NCBI GenBank assembly: GCA_031119555.1
Contig: JAVHXQ010000013.1
Location: forward strand, 1-64,000
Reading direction: 5' to 3'
DNA from: Candidatus Dactylopiibacterium sp.
GTDB taxonomy: Bacteria > Pseudomonadota > Gammaproteobacteria > Burkholderiales > Rhodocyclaceae
Length of the DNA stretch: 64,000 nucleotides
Shown piece by piece: positions 41,130-48,325 of the stretch. The notes below the pieces were generated by a model. That model was given only the letters and a program-made list of their open reading frames with translations. It made no database searches and was not told where the DNA came from. Each line of letters begins with the position of its first letter. Positions within the stretch are counted from its first letter, which is position 1. Made by a program: the position numbers and the translations under genes.

Positions 41130-43694
41130 TCAGAAGGGAACATCGCGCCCCCCCGAGTAGCGAGGCGCCTGGGTGGCCGCAGGGGCCGGCGCGTGGGTGG
41201 CTGAGTGCGCGGAAGGCTGCGCGGGGCTGACAGGGTTGGACGACGCCTCATTTCTCGCGGGAGGCTTGTACCAAAACCGTGTCATGCCATTGCGCTTTTC
41301 CACGCGGGTGCAGTTGAGCTTGCGCAGAGCGATGCCCACGCGGGTCTGCAGGTCGCGCGTCATCTTGCTTGCGTCGAGCTTCAGCGCCTCGCTGAAGACC
41401 TGCGCCAAGCTGAAGTCGGCTACCTGCTTATAGACCCAATCGTGCAGCTCATCGACGAGCCCGTCGGCGGCCTCGCGCTTGAGCTGCTCGGGGTCGAACA
41501 AGGTCCGCTGCTCGTCTTGCGACGGCCAATAGCGCTCCCCCTGGCGATACGCGTGCAGTGCCTCAGCAAACAGCTGATCGCGGTTGGCCTGCAGCACATC
41601 GAGCCGCAGGTCGCCGCACATGATCGGCCAGAAGCGGCGGCCGCCCGTGGGGTCCTTGTTCCACTCCCACTCGTTTGTCGTGCCGCCGAATACCAGCTGG
41701 CGCGGCGCCTTGATGTTGCGCCGCCCGTAGGTGGGGCGATAGTTATCCGCTGCGCGGGACAGAAACGATTTCTGCCGGTTCGATTCCGCTCGGGCAAGCG
41801 AGCCCATTTCCGCGATCTCGTACAGCCATACGCCCTGCAGGCCGCTCATGGCGTCTTTGCTTTCGAGGTTCAGGTCAGTGTCCTCGAACCATTCCCCGCC
41901 CAGTATCCGTAGCAGCGTGCTTTTGCCTTTGCCCTGCGTGCCTTCCAGCACGAGGCAATAGTCAAATTTGCAGCCCGGCTTCATTACGCGGGCGATCATG
42001 CCCATGGGATACCAACGGCTCACCAGGCGCACGTAAGACGAGTCATCCACGCCGGCGCAATCAGACAGCCAATGGTCCAGGCGCTCAATGCCATCCCACG
42101 CGGGCAAGCTCAACAACCAGTCCCGAGGGGGATGGATGCTTCGCGTTTTCGCGAGCACCTCTACCGCCTCGCTCACGCGCGCGGTCGACGGCGCGATGCC
42201 CTCATTGCGGGTCAGCCAGATCGCGGCCTGAGAGTCATCCCAGTCCGACCACTCCCCCGCTGCGCTCAGCGGATACGGCGGGGCGGCGAGCTTCACCGTG
42301 CGCAAGGCAAACGCGTCCCAGGCCAGCACGCCAGACCACTCCGGGCGATTGCCCAGCATGTCGTAGATGTTGGCAAGGCAGTCATCCACCTCGCCCTTGC
42401 GATAGCGCAGGCTGTCACGCCAACCTTCGTCATCAATGCCTTCCAGATCGGGCCGAGAGGGTGGCTCCGGCGGCTCCCCCTGCCCGCCCGCGCCAGCTTG
42501 CGCAGGGGGTGGGGCCGATTTGCGCGTGGCCGGCGCATCGGCCGGCGCGCTTACCCGTGCCGGGGGCGGCAGTGACCACGGCTGCGCGCGCTGGCGAATC
42601 CAGTCGGCCAGCGCCTCGCCCACGAGGCCTTCGCCTCGCGCGTCCGCAATATCCCATCCGCCCGGCTTCTCTCCGGGCGACGGAATCGCAACGTTCCATA
42701 GCTTCGCCGCGTCGGGCGCGAGGCGCTCACGAATGAGCGCCATGGCCTTCACGCCCGGCTGCTCGTGTTCGGGCTGCACGGGCTGCGCGAGCGGGTCCTC
42801 GCCGGCCTCGACTGCCGCGCGGGTCAGCTTTTTGCGCTGCGCATCGCAGTCCGCCCACGTCATCACGCGCCGGCCTGCCAGCGGGGCCCAGTCGATCTTG
42901 TCAATCGCCTTGCTGCCGCCCGGCCAGGTCACGCACACCAGGTCAGGCAGCTCGGCGGCGCCCACGTCGGCGCACTTCTCACCCTCGACGAGCAGCACGG
43001 GGGCGTCGGGGCGCGCGGCGAGGCGATCCAGCCCATACAGCGGGCGCGGCTCCGGCCAGATCGCCCAGCGCCACTTCAGGCGCCCGGTTTCAGCGTGGCG
43101 CCATAGCGTAAGGGGGTTGATCTCTTTGCCGCCATCGCTCGTCTCAAACCTGCAGATGTAGCCCAGCAGGCCGCCCGTCGCGTCGCGGTACGCCCACGTC
43201 ATGCTGGGCAGCCCGCGGAACTCGTGCGCCTTCGGTGTCGGCGGCGCATCAGGCGGCACCGGCATCACGCTCAACCAGGATTCTGGCTTAGGCTCTTTCT
43301 TGCGCGCCGGCTCAGGGGCGGGCTCGGCCGCAGGCTTGCGCGCGGCAGGCTTCGCCGCGCCCTGCCCCTTCTTTCGGAGCGGCGGCACGGCCTCAGGAAT
43401 GCCCAGCAGCTCGGCCAGCTCGCGCGCGGCGGCAACCTGATCGCCACCGTGCGCGAGATAAGCCCGCAGCGACACCAGGTCGCCGCCACGGTCGTCCGTA
43501 GCGAAGTCGCCCCACTTCCCCGTCGCGATGCTGACCGAGAACGACCCCGCATGCGAATCCGCCCGCATCGGGTTAAGCGCCTTCCACTCGCCACCGCCGA
43601 CCTTTCTGCCGTCAGGCAGCCAGGCGGCCAGCAGGCTTTCCGCGCGCCCCAGTGCAGCAGCGGCAATGCGCGCGAAATCGATCTCATCAGGCAC
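41130..43694 (-). CDS. VapE-type primase/helicase fusion
   Basis: An 854-residue replication protein. The N-terminal part carries a primase-like region (WKALNPMRADSHAGSFSVSI), a toprim-like segment (VLLVEGEKCADVG near 233, TWADCDAQ near 279), a linker, then a virulence-associated E (VapE) ATPase with Walker A GTQGKGKST at 585-593 and GTTNEWEW further on. The family serves as primase-helicase in phages and satellites. It overlaps the CII-like gene by 8 bp and ends next to the iteron array, a likely origin. Confidence 0.9.
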   Translation of the reverse strand: MPDEIDFARIAAAALGRAESLLAAWLPDGRKVGGGEWKALNPMRADSHAGSFSVSIATGKWGDFATDDRGGDLVSLRAYLAHGGDQVAAARELAELLGIPEAVPPLRKKGQGAAKPAARKPAAEPAPEPARKKEPKPESWLSVMPVPPDAPPTPKAHEFRGLPSMTWAYRDATGGLLGYICRFETSDGGKEINPLTLWRHAETGRLKWRWAIWPEPRPLYGLDRLAARPDAPVLLVEGEKCADVGAAELPDLVCVTWPGGSKAIDKIDWAPLAGRRVMTWADCDAQRKKLTRAAVEAGEDPLAQPVQPEHEQPGVKAMALIRERLAPDAAKLWNVAIPSPGEKPGGWDIADARGEGLVGEALADWIRQRAQPWSLPPPARVSAPADAPATRKSAPPPAQAGAGGQGEPPEPPSRPDLEGIDDEGWRDSLRYRKGEVDDCLANIYDMLGNRPEWSGVLAWDAFALRTVKLAAPPYPLSAAGEWSDWDDSQAAIWLTRNEGIAPSTARVSEAVEVLAKTRSIHPPRDWLLSLPAWDGIERLDHWLSDCAGVDDSSYVRLVSRWYPMGMIARVMKPGCKFDYCLVLEGTQGKGKSTLLRILGGEWFEDTDLNLESKDAMSGLQGVWLYEIAEMGSLARAESNRQKSFLSRAADNYRPTYGRRNIKAPRQLVFGGTTNEWEWNKDPTGGRRFWPIMCGDLRLDVLQANRDQLFAEALHAYRQGERYWPSQDEQRTLFDPEQLKREAADGLVDELHDWVYKQVADFSLAQVFSEALKLDASKMTRDLQTRVGIALRKLNCTRVEKRNGMTRFWYKPPARNEASSNPVSPAQPSAHSATHAPAPAATQAPRYSGGRDVPF

Positions 43695-44223
43695 GCGACG
43701 GCACCTCTGCGAGCGACACGCTGGTCGCAGCGAAGGCCTTCGGCGACGGCAGCTCGCGCACCTGCGTGCGCACGGTTTCCATCACTGCGCTGATGCGCGA
43801 CTGCACGTCGCGCGCCCGCTGCGCAAAGCTGGAGAACTCCATGGCGTCGATCACCCCGTCTGCGCGCGCCGCCATCAGTTCCTGCGCCATGTCGCCCAGG
43901 GCACGCATGCTCGACAGCAGCTCCTGCAGCACGTCGTCGTCTGCGGCCTCGCCAGCGGCGGGCATGAGAACGAACACCCCGCCGAGCTGCGCGCACACTG
44001 CGTCGGCAAACCCATGCGCACCGGTCGCGGCCGCAATGAGGCGCGCCAGCGCAACACCCTGCCGGGCGCTCACTTCAGTGCCCGGAATCGACTCGCAGAA
44101 CTTGTTCCGCAACGTGCCCGGCGCCATGCCGGTATCAGTTGCCAACGCCTTGAGCCCGCCGGGGTACTTCAGCGCGTCCGCGTGCAGCGCAATGATCGGA
44201 TCAAACTCCTGTTGCTCGCTCAT
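43687..44223 (-). CDS. Phage regulatory protein, CII/CP76 family
   Basis: A 178-residue protein with the Phage_CP76/CII pattern (LHADALKYPGGLKALATDTG, then PGTLRNKFCES and a helix with ARLIAAATGAHGFADAV), followed by a helical C-terminal half. These proteins act as transcription activators deciding lysis or lysogeny. It is in the PR operon downstream of cro and before the replication gene, as CII is in lambda. Confidence 0.8.
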   Translation of the reverse strand: MSEQQEFDPIIALHADALKYPGGLKALATDTGMAPGTLRNKFCESIPGTEVSARQGVALARLIAAATGAHGFADAVCAQLGGVFVLMPAAGEAADDDVLQELLSSMRALGDMAQELMAARADGVIDAMEFSSFAQRARDVQSRISAVMETVRTQVRELPSPKAFAATSVSLAEVPSRA

Positions 44224-44322
44224 GGTCTTCCTCCCCCAAGCACCGCATGACACAGCCCGGCCGGCGTCACTGTCGACGCACCCCCGAAGCTGAGAAAATT
44301 TGCCCATACACACGGAAGGGCC

Positions 44323-44541
44323 ATGCACATGGACACACAGAAAACCGCCGACACCCTGCTGCTCACGCTCATGGCCGCGTACCTGGCCGAAAGCGACCCG
44401 CCTTTCGCCGAGCGCGTGTGCCAGCAGCTCAGCCAGCTCGCCACCGCACCGGCCATGCCGGCCGCCGTGCGCGAAAGCCTGCTCGCGCATGCACATGGCA
44501 TTCGCATCAACTCAGCAGGCATCGGGCAGTGCCTCAACTGA
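44323..44541 (+). CDS. Small protein on the opposite strand in the PR region
   Basis: A possible 72-residue helical protein (TADTLLLTLMAAYLAESDPP) with GAAGGG before the first ATG; a second ATG at 44329 is an alternative. It fills the gap between two leftward genes and overlaps one by 30 bp. Composition looks protein-like, but there is no family evidence. Confidence 0.45.
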   Translation: MHMDTQKTADTLLLTLMAAYLAESDPPFAERVCQQLSQLATAPAMPAAVRESLLAHAHGIRINSAGIGQCLN

Positions 44542-44838
44542 TGGCGCGGCGTAGCCCGGCACGCCCAACTCAGCCAGGCGCGCGCAGAACGCGGCAGACG
44601 GTTCAACCAGCAGCACGCCATCGGCCTGGCGGATCGAAGCCAGCGCGCCCACGCCCTCACCCGCCCCATCCAGCAGATCAGCGCACCAGTTGCGGGCGCA
44701 CACGGCACGCACGTCATGACCGTCCGCCACGGCCTGCAGCGCAACCAGCGCGGCAGTCAGCGGCGCCGAATTCACGGGCATGCGCACGGCGGCACGGGAG
44801 CACTGGCCCTGCGCGTCGAGAAGTCGGAGGAATGTCAT
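44512..44838 (-). CDS. Small early protein after cro
   Basis: A 108-residue alanine/leucine-rich protein with four cysteines (VCARNWCADLL among them) and no recognised domain. Its ATG overlaps the cro stop (ATGA), so it is translated with cro in the PR operon. Similar small proteins in this place regulate or host-adapt replication. Confidence 0.65.
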   Translation of the reverse strand: MTFLRLLDAQGQCSRAAVRMPVNSAPLTAALVALQAVADGHDVRAVCARNWCADLLDGAGEGVGALASIRQADGVLLVEPSAAFCARLAELGVPGYAAPSVEALPDAC

Positions 44839-45059
44839 TGCGCACCCTCCGAGTTCTCGGGGGGCACCATATCGTCAGGATGGGGGGCAAAAGCCTCCGG
44901 TCGAACGGCGCGCAGGTAGAGAAGTCGCGCTCGAGGAATACCGTCGCGACGCCATTTCGAAACAGCCTGGGATGTGCAGTCACAGATCGATGCCACGGCG
45001 CCTGTACCGCCGATTCGATCAATAACAACACTCGGATCAACTGCAGTTCGCGTATCCAT
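44835..45059 (-). CDS. cro: Cro-like repressor
   Basis: A 74-residue helix-turn-helix protein of the YdaS/Cro type: GTGAVASICDCTSQAVSKWRRDG is the DNA-binding unit. It is the first gene leftward of the divergent cI, downstream of promoter PR with three operators. The ATG at 45059 is 6 bp from the -10. It probably turns off cI and tunes early transcription. Confidence 0.85.
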   Translation of the reverse strand: MDTRTAVDPSVVIDRIGGTGAVASICDCTSQAVSKWRRDGIPRARLLYLRAVRPEAFAPHPDDMVPPENSEGAQ

Positions 45060-45064
45060 ACCCA

Positions 45065-45128
45065 ATTGTAACCACAGTTACCATTGAGCGCAAACCATAG
45101 TTACAGGCGTATGTGTAACCCTACTTAC
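45065..45128. promoter_or_regulatory. PR promoter and three-part operator of the immunity region
   Basis: PR on the minus strand: TTGCGC (45093-45088), 17-bp spacer, TACAAT (45070-45065). Three related 14-bp sites, GTAACCACAGTTAC (45068-45081), CAAACCATAGTTAC (45091-45104) and GTAACCCTACTTAC (45115-45128), are spaced 23 and 24 bp apart, like lambda OR1-OR3. The last abuts the cI start codon. Confidence 0.88.
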
Positions 45129-45506
45129 ATGGAAACACTCGGCCAACGGATCACGAGACTTAGAGAGGCGCTCGGCCTAAGTCGCCGCGCCCTTGCAGAC
45201 GCCTGCAAGGTTTCTCATGTCGCGGTGGGCAAATGGGAAACGGAAGACACCGAGAACATCAAGCTTGCCAACTTACTTCGGCTAGCGAAGGCGCTAAGGG
45301 TCAGTATTGGTGAACTAGTCCAAGGACAGCCCTCAGGACAGGCGCTGTTCGCCAGCTCGGTTCAAGAGCCTATTCAATACTACGGGAATGATGCGGACGA
45401 GCAGCTGCTGTTGAGCGCATATCGTACTGCTGACGATACTGGGCGGCTTCTTTTGCTTACGCAGGCCAATGCCCTTCTTGGCGTCCACAAAAAGAAATCT
45501 GCCTGA
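45129..45506 (+). CDS. CI-like lysogeny repressor without protease domain
   Basis: A 125-residue XRE-family repressor. The helix-turn-helix is GLSRRALADACKVSHVAVGKWE near residues 14-36. The C-terminal half is short and helical (ADEQLLLSAYRTADDTGRLL) and has no S24 Ser-Lys protease motif, so RecA-driven self-cleavage is not expected. It diverges from cro across the triple operator. No ribosome site precedes the ATG at 45129, so the message may be leaderless, as for lambda cI from PRM. Confidence 0.87.
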   Translation: METLGQRITRLREALGLSRRALADACKVSHVAVGKWETEDTENIKLANLLRLAKALRVSIGELVQGQPSGQALFASSVQEPIQYYGNDADEQLLLSAYRTADDTGRLLLLTQANALLGVHKKKSA

Positions 45507-45587
45507 ACTACGGGCACAGCGGCGCCATAATGATGGTGTTGTCATACACCTCGACAATTTTCGCAAGAGGTCTTAAGGGAGAATTTC

Positions 45588-45869
45588 ATGCGTAAACTTG
45601 CTGTTGCTCTAGCGTGTTGCGTGCTCACTGCATGCGCAGGGTCACCGTTCCGCTGGGAGAGCGCCCGGGGCATCACTCCAGGAATGACAAAGGAGGAATT
45701 GGTGCAGCGGATGGGACCACCCTACCAAGTTCTCTCTCAAGGAGAGGGGCGATCAACCTACACCTGGTCGTATTCCAGCGCATTCTCGGGAACGAAAGCC
45801 GTCTCAATCCAGCTGCTAGATGGACGCGTAGTAAAGGTCCCCGAAATACCCGATGAGTTTCGCGATTAG
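45588..45869 (+). CDS. Prophage lipoprotein with BamE/OmlA-like domain
   Basis: A 93-residue exported lipoprotein: signal peptide with lipobox LTAC (Cys16), then a SmpA/OmlA-like fold seen in ITPGMTKEELVQRMGPPYQV. Located between the repressor and PL and followed by its own terminator, it is expressed from the lysogen region, so it is likely a lysogenic-conversion gene acting at the envelope. AAGGGAGA precedes the ATG. Confidence 0.87.
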   Translation: MRKLAVALACCVLTACAGSPFRWESARGITPGMTKEELVQRMGPPYQVLSQGEGRSTYTWSYSSAFSGTKAVSIQLLDGRVVKVPEIPDEFRD

Positions 45870-45891
45870 GACGCCCAATCCGACTAAATGC

Positions 45892-45915
45892 GCCCGCACT
45901 TGCGGGCTTTTTTTT
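45892..45915 (+). terminator. Rho-independent terminator after the lipoprotein gene
   Basis: Stem GCCCGCA / TGCGGGC with a 2-base loop and eight T residues. It insulates the lysogeny genes from the PL operon. Confidence 0.93.
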
Positions 45916-45925
45916 GCGCCAAACG

Positions 45926-45967
45926 GTAACTGCAGTTGTCATTCCTCCGAAATGTAACTATAGTTAC
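45926..45967 (+). promoter_or_regulatory. PL promoter with two repressor operators
   Basis: TTGTCA at 45936-45941, 17-bp spacer, TATAGT at 45959-45964. Operator GTAACTGCAGTTGT (45926-45939) overlaps the -35 and the perfect palindrome GTAACTATAGTTAC (45954-45967) covers the -10. These match the cro/cI operators about 860 bp away, so CI could loop the two regions. Confidence 0.88.
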
Positions 45968-46018
45968 CGCATCGACCCCCGCCGACCGGCGCTCAAGAGG
46001 GTACGGCGCAAGAGCGTA

Positions 46019-46038
46019 AGCGCCCACCAGGAGGCGCT
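46019..46038 (+). promoter_or_regulatory. Hairpin around the ribosome site of the first PL gene
   Basis: AGCGCC and GGCGCT form a 6-bp stem whose loop and stem contain AGGAGG, the ribosome site for the ATG at 46042. It could limit translation of the first early gene. Confidence 0.4.
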
Positions 46039-46041
46039 TTC

Positions 46042-46605
46042 ATGCGCATCATTTTTGAGCAAACGCGAGTCCGGGCTGAACCGGACAGCACGCTGACCGA
46101 AGGTCACGATAGGCCGGAAGACAACACCCTTGGCGCAAGAGCGCGAGGGCCGATCGACGAACTGGCCGGCATTGAATCCGCCATTTCGGCGTACTTCGCA
46201 AAACAAAAGTCCTCGCCCCACCAGCCCCACGCAAACGCCGGTGCCGGGCAAACCTTCATCGTCGGCCCGCAAGGCAGCGGAAAAACGACTCTTCTCATGG
46301 CAATGCGCGCCAGCGGAGACAACCGCCGAGCAATCGAGGATTGGGATGGAGTTACGTCGATCGAGGGTGCGGCCATTGTGCTGACCAACACCCCCTTTGA
46401 GGAATGCCTGATCCCGCCAGGGGCCCAGGTGATTTCAATCAGCACCGCTCCCGTTTTGGGGCAGCCCCAGCCTTGCCCCTGCGGCAACGAGGGATGCAAC
46501 GGCAAGAGCTATCGCCCTGCCTATGCAAAGTCCGGTTGGCGCGAGCCCTGCCCGCTCCGGTACTCCGCGCAGAGTTCGGAAAAGATCGCCACCACGGTGG
46601 CCTGA
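46042..46605 (+). CDS. P-loop early phage protein
   Basis: A 187-residue protein and first gene of the PL operon. It has a Walker A in FIVGPQGSGKTTLLM near residue 72 and a second hydrophobic strand GAAIVLTNTPF near 108, but is too short for a full helicase. A cysteine pair (PCPCGNEGC) near 143-151 may bind zinc. It could be a nucleotide-binding host-takeover protein. Its end overlaps an oppositely oriented small gene. Confidence 0.75.
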   Translation: MRIIFEQTRVRAEPDSTLTEGHDRPEDNTLGARARGPIDELAGIESAISAYFAKQKSSPHQPHANAGAGQTFIVGPQGSGKTTLLMAMRASGDNRRAIEDWDGVTSIEGAAIVLTNTPFEECLIPPGAQVISISTAPVLGQPQPCPCGNEGCNGKSYRPAYAKSGWREPCPLRYSAQSSEKIATTVA

Positions 46606-46784
46606 GTCGCGTCGCTTTCAAACAAGGCGCTGGCGATGGACTTTGCGGTGCGCATGCGCTCATAGACGCGCACCGCTTCTTCGCATTCCGGCGCGTAAGT
46701 GTCTGATCGCGCTGCGGCCTTGTGCATCACTTCCAGGCGTTTGTCGAAATCGTCCGTCCAGTCGAACACATCGTCATCACTCAT
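46521..46784 (-). CDS. Small acidic protein encoded against the PL operon
   Basis: An 87-residue acidic helical protein (SDDDVFDWTDDFDKRLEVMH; then RMRTAKSIASALFES). Composition is natural and no rightward gene fills 46606-46848. AAGGGA lies before the ATG at 46784. It overlaps the end of the P-loop gene by 85 bp, so antisense effects on that message are possible. Real but unassigned. Confidence 0.5.
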   Translation of the reverse strand: MSDDDVFDWTDDFDKRLEVMHKAAARSDTYAPECEEAVRVYERMRTAKSIASALFESDATQATVVAIFSELCAEYRSGQGSRQPDFA

Positions 46785-46848
46785 GCCAGATCCCTTCGGT
46801 TTGGGAGTTGTGGAGGCCATGAGCATACCCGCAAGAAAGGCCGCTGAT

Positions 46849-47106
46849 ATGAGCACCAACCGCACCATCAAGAATCTGCGTCAGCGCCTTGAGCGCTGGG
46901 AGCTGGGCCACCTTCGCGAGCTAGCAGCAGCTCACGCGGAAGAAGTCGAGCGCCTGCAAGACGAGCTTGACCGCGCTCGAAGTGACGCCCGCTGCGCCGA
47001 GCACATCGCGGACATGTATCGCGCGATGGCCGAAGAGCCCGGGGCCTATACACCCGCCCTGACCATCAACGGCCAGATCGGCCTCGTCAACGCAAGAGGA
47101 CATTGA
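46849..47106 (+). CDS. Small coiled-coil early protein
   Basis: An 85-residue protein with a heptad-rich helix over most of its length (IKNLRQRLERWELGHLRELA, then VERLQDELDRARSDARCAEH). The ATG at 46849 follows AAAGG; an upstream ATG at 46819 is less well placed. It is cotranscribed in the PL operon. No domain name applies. Confidence 0.65.
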   Translation: MSTNRTIKNLRQRLERWELGHLRELAAAHAEEVERLQDELDRARSDARCAEHIADMYRAMAEEPGAYTPALTINGQIGLVNARGH

Positions 47107-47107
47107 C

Positions 47108-47464
47108 ATGTCGATCCGACGCCAGCTGTTCCTGATCACCCTGAAGCTCTTCGCGCTGGCCATCGCCACCCAGGCGGCGGCAACGCTGCGCAAGGCTTTC
47201 CCGGGCTCTTACCGCATTGCGCATCTCCACATCCGCGTCGCAACGCGGGCGAGCGTCATGATTCCGCGCCTGCAGATGCGGCGGGAACTCTTTCGTATCG
47301 TCCGGCAGATCTCGCGCTGCGGGCGGCCCGTCCGAGCCAGCGGAGAGCGCTTTCTGCAGATCGTGATGTGGGCGGGAGGCCTGTACTGCTTCGCGCTGTT
47401 CGTGGGCGATGCGCAGGAAGCCTACGCACGTTTCCTGATCGAGCAGTGGGTGGCATCGCGATGA
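47108..47464 (+). CDS. Small early protein with C-terminal membrane segment
   Basis: A 118-residue basic protein with a hydrophobic N-terminal helix (LFLITLKLFALAIATQAA) and a second hydrophobic segment near residues 88-104 (MWAGGLYCFALFVGDAQ). It may sit in the inner membrane with arginine-rich cytoplasmic parts. It starts 1 bp after the coiled-coil gene. Function unknown; membrane proteins in this operon sometimes block superinfection. Confidence 0.65.
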   Translation: MSIRRQLFLITLKLFALAIATQAAATLRKAFPGSYRIAHLHIRVATRASVMIPRLQMRRELFRIVRQISRCGRPVRASGERFLQIVMWAGGLYCFALFVGDAQEAYARFLIEQWVASR

Positions 47465-47832
47465 CCGCCCACACCCCGCCCCCGGACCCGCGCGCCCTGC
47501 TGCTCGCGGGCTGCGTTCAACGCGTGCTCGATGCGGTAAGCGCGGGCCGGCTCACCCTTGACGCGCCCGACGACGAGAAGAGCTGCATGGCGGCGCTGTT
47601 CGACGAGCTAGAAGCGCGCCACGCGAGCTTTCTCAACGCAGAAGCCGAGCCCGAAACACGCGCAGTGGTGCGCCGCGTGCAAGCGGGCGAGCGCCTCGCC
47701 CGGCGCCTGCTCGACCCCGACGACCTGGGCTTCACCGCCAACCGTGAGATCCGCGACGCGGCCCGGATTGCGCTGGGCATCGAGCCCGTGGAGTCGATCC
47801 ACCCCAAGCTCGTGCATGGGGCGGCATCGTGA
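47461..47832 (+). CDS. Helical early phage protein
   Basis: A 123-residue soluble protein, mainly helical (ALLLAGCVQRVLDAVSAGRL; later ETRAVVRRVQAGERLARRLL). The ATG overlaps the preceding stop (ATGA), so translation is coupled. No family recognised. Confidence 0.68.
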   Translation: MTAHTPPPDPRALLLAGCVQRVLDAVSAGRLTLDAPDDEKSCMAALFDELEARHASFLNAEAEPETRAVVRRVQAGERLARRLLDPDDLGFTANREIRDAARIALGIEPVESIHPKLVHGAAS

Positions 47833-48110
47833 AGCGCGCGCGAACACTGCCCGCCGAGCTGCCGCCGGGCTCGCTGATGCAGCAGATGACGGCGGCATTG
47901 GCCCTGGCGGAAGACCGCCTCACGCGGCTCGCGGAAGACGAGCGCGACCTCGAACTCGTGAAGCGCATTCGCATGCTGATGCAGCGCATCAACGAGGCTC
48001 AAGCCCAGCAGATGCGAGATCTCGCTCGGCTCAATGAAGCAGAGTGCTACGGGCAGCGCATCAAGCACCTGCAGGCGCTGGCAGAGCCCGCCCCGGAGGT
48101 TCAACCGTGA
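47829..48110 (+). CDS. Small coiled-coil early protein
   Basis: A 93-residue protein rich in charged helix (ALAEDRLTRLAEDERDLELV, MQRINEAQAQQMRDLARLNE). GTG start overlapping the previous stop (GTGA). Probably oligomeric; role unknown. Situated just before a very small gene and the ParB-like gene. Confidence 0.68.
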   Translation: MKRARTLPAELPPGSLMQQMTAALALAEDRLTRLAEDERDLELVKRIRMLMQRINEAQAQQMRDLARLNEAECYGQRIKHLQALAEPAPEVQP

Positions 48111-48316
48111 CCGCTCACCACGCCCCCGCAACCCCTGAAGCCTGCCTTGCGGCCAGCAGGCGGATGGCGCGGAAGCACGGTCTTTTCGTCGTCACAAAAA
48201 CCGACGGATACCTGCTCTACCGCGAAAACAAGTACGGCCCCAACACCCTGGTCGGCAAGCGCAAATCCGCGCTGCAGCTCTTCAAGCTGCTGCAGACCTG
48301 CACCGCATCCACCTAG
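48107..48316 (+). CDS. Very small basic early protein
   Basis: A 69-residue basic protein (RMARKHGLFVVTKTDGYLLY, then GKRKSALQLFKLLQTC). GTG start overlapping the previous stop. The pattern of strand, turn and basic helix could bind nucleic acid, but no motif is definite. Confidence 0.62.
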   Translation: MTAHHAPATPEACLAASRRMARKHGLFVVTKTDGYLLYRENKYGPNTLVGKRKSALQLFKLLQTCTAST

Positions 48317-48325
48317 GAGCCCACC

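Noticed and set aside
45129-45506. CI as a self-cleaving S24 repressor
   Set aside because: The protein is only 125 residues and shows no cleavage site or Ser-Lys dyad after the helix-turn-helix.
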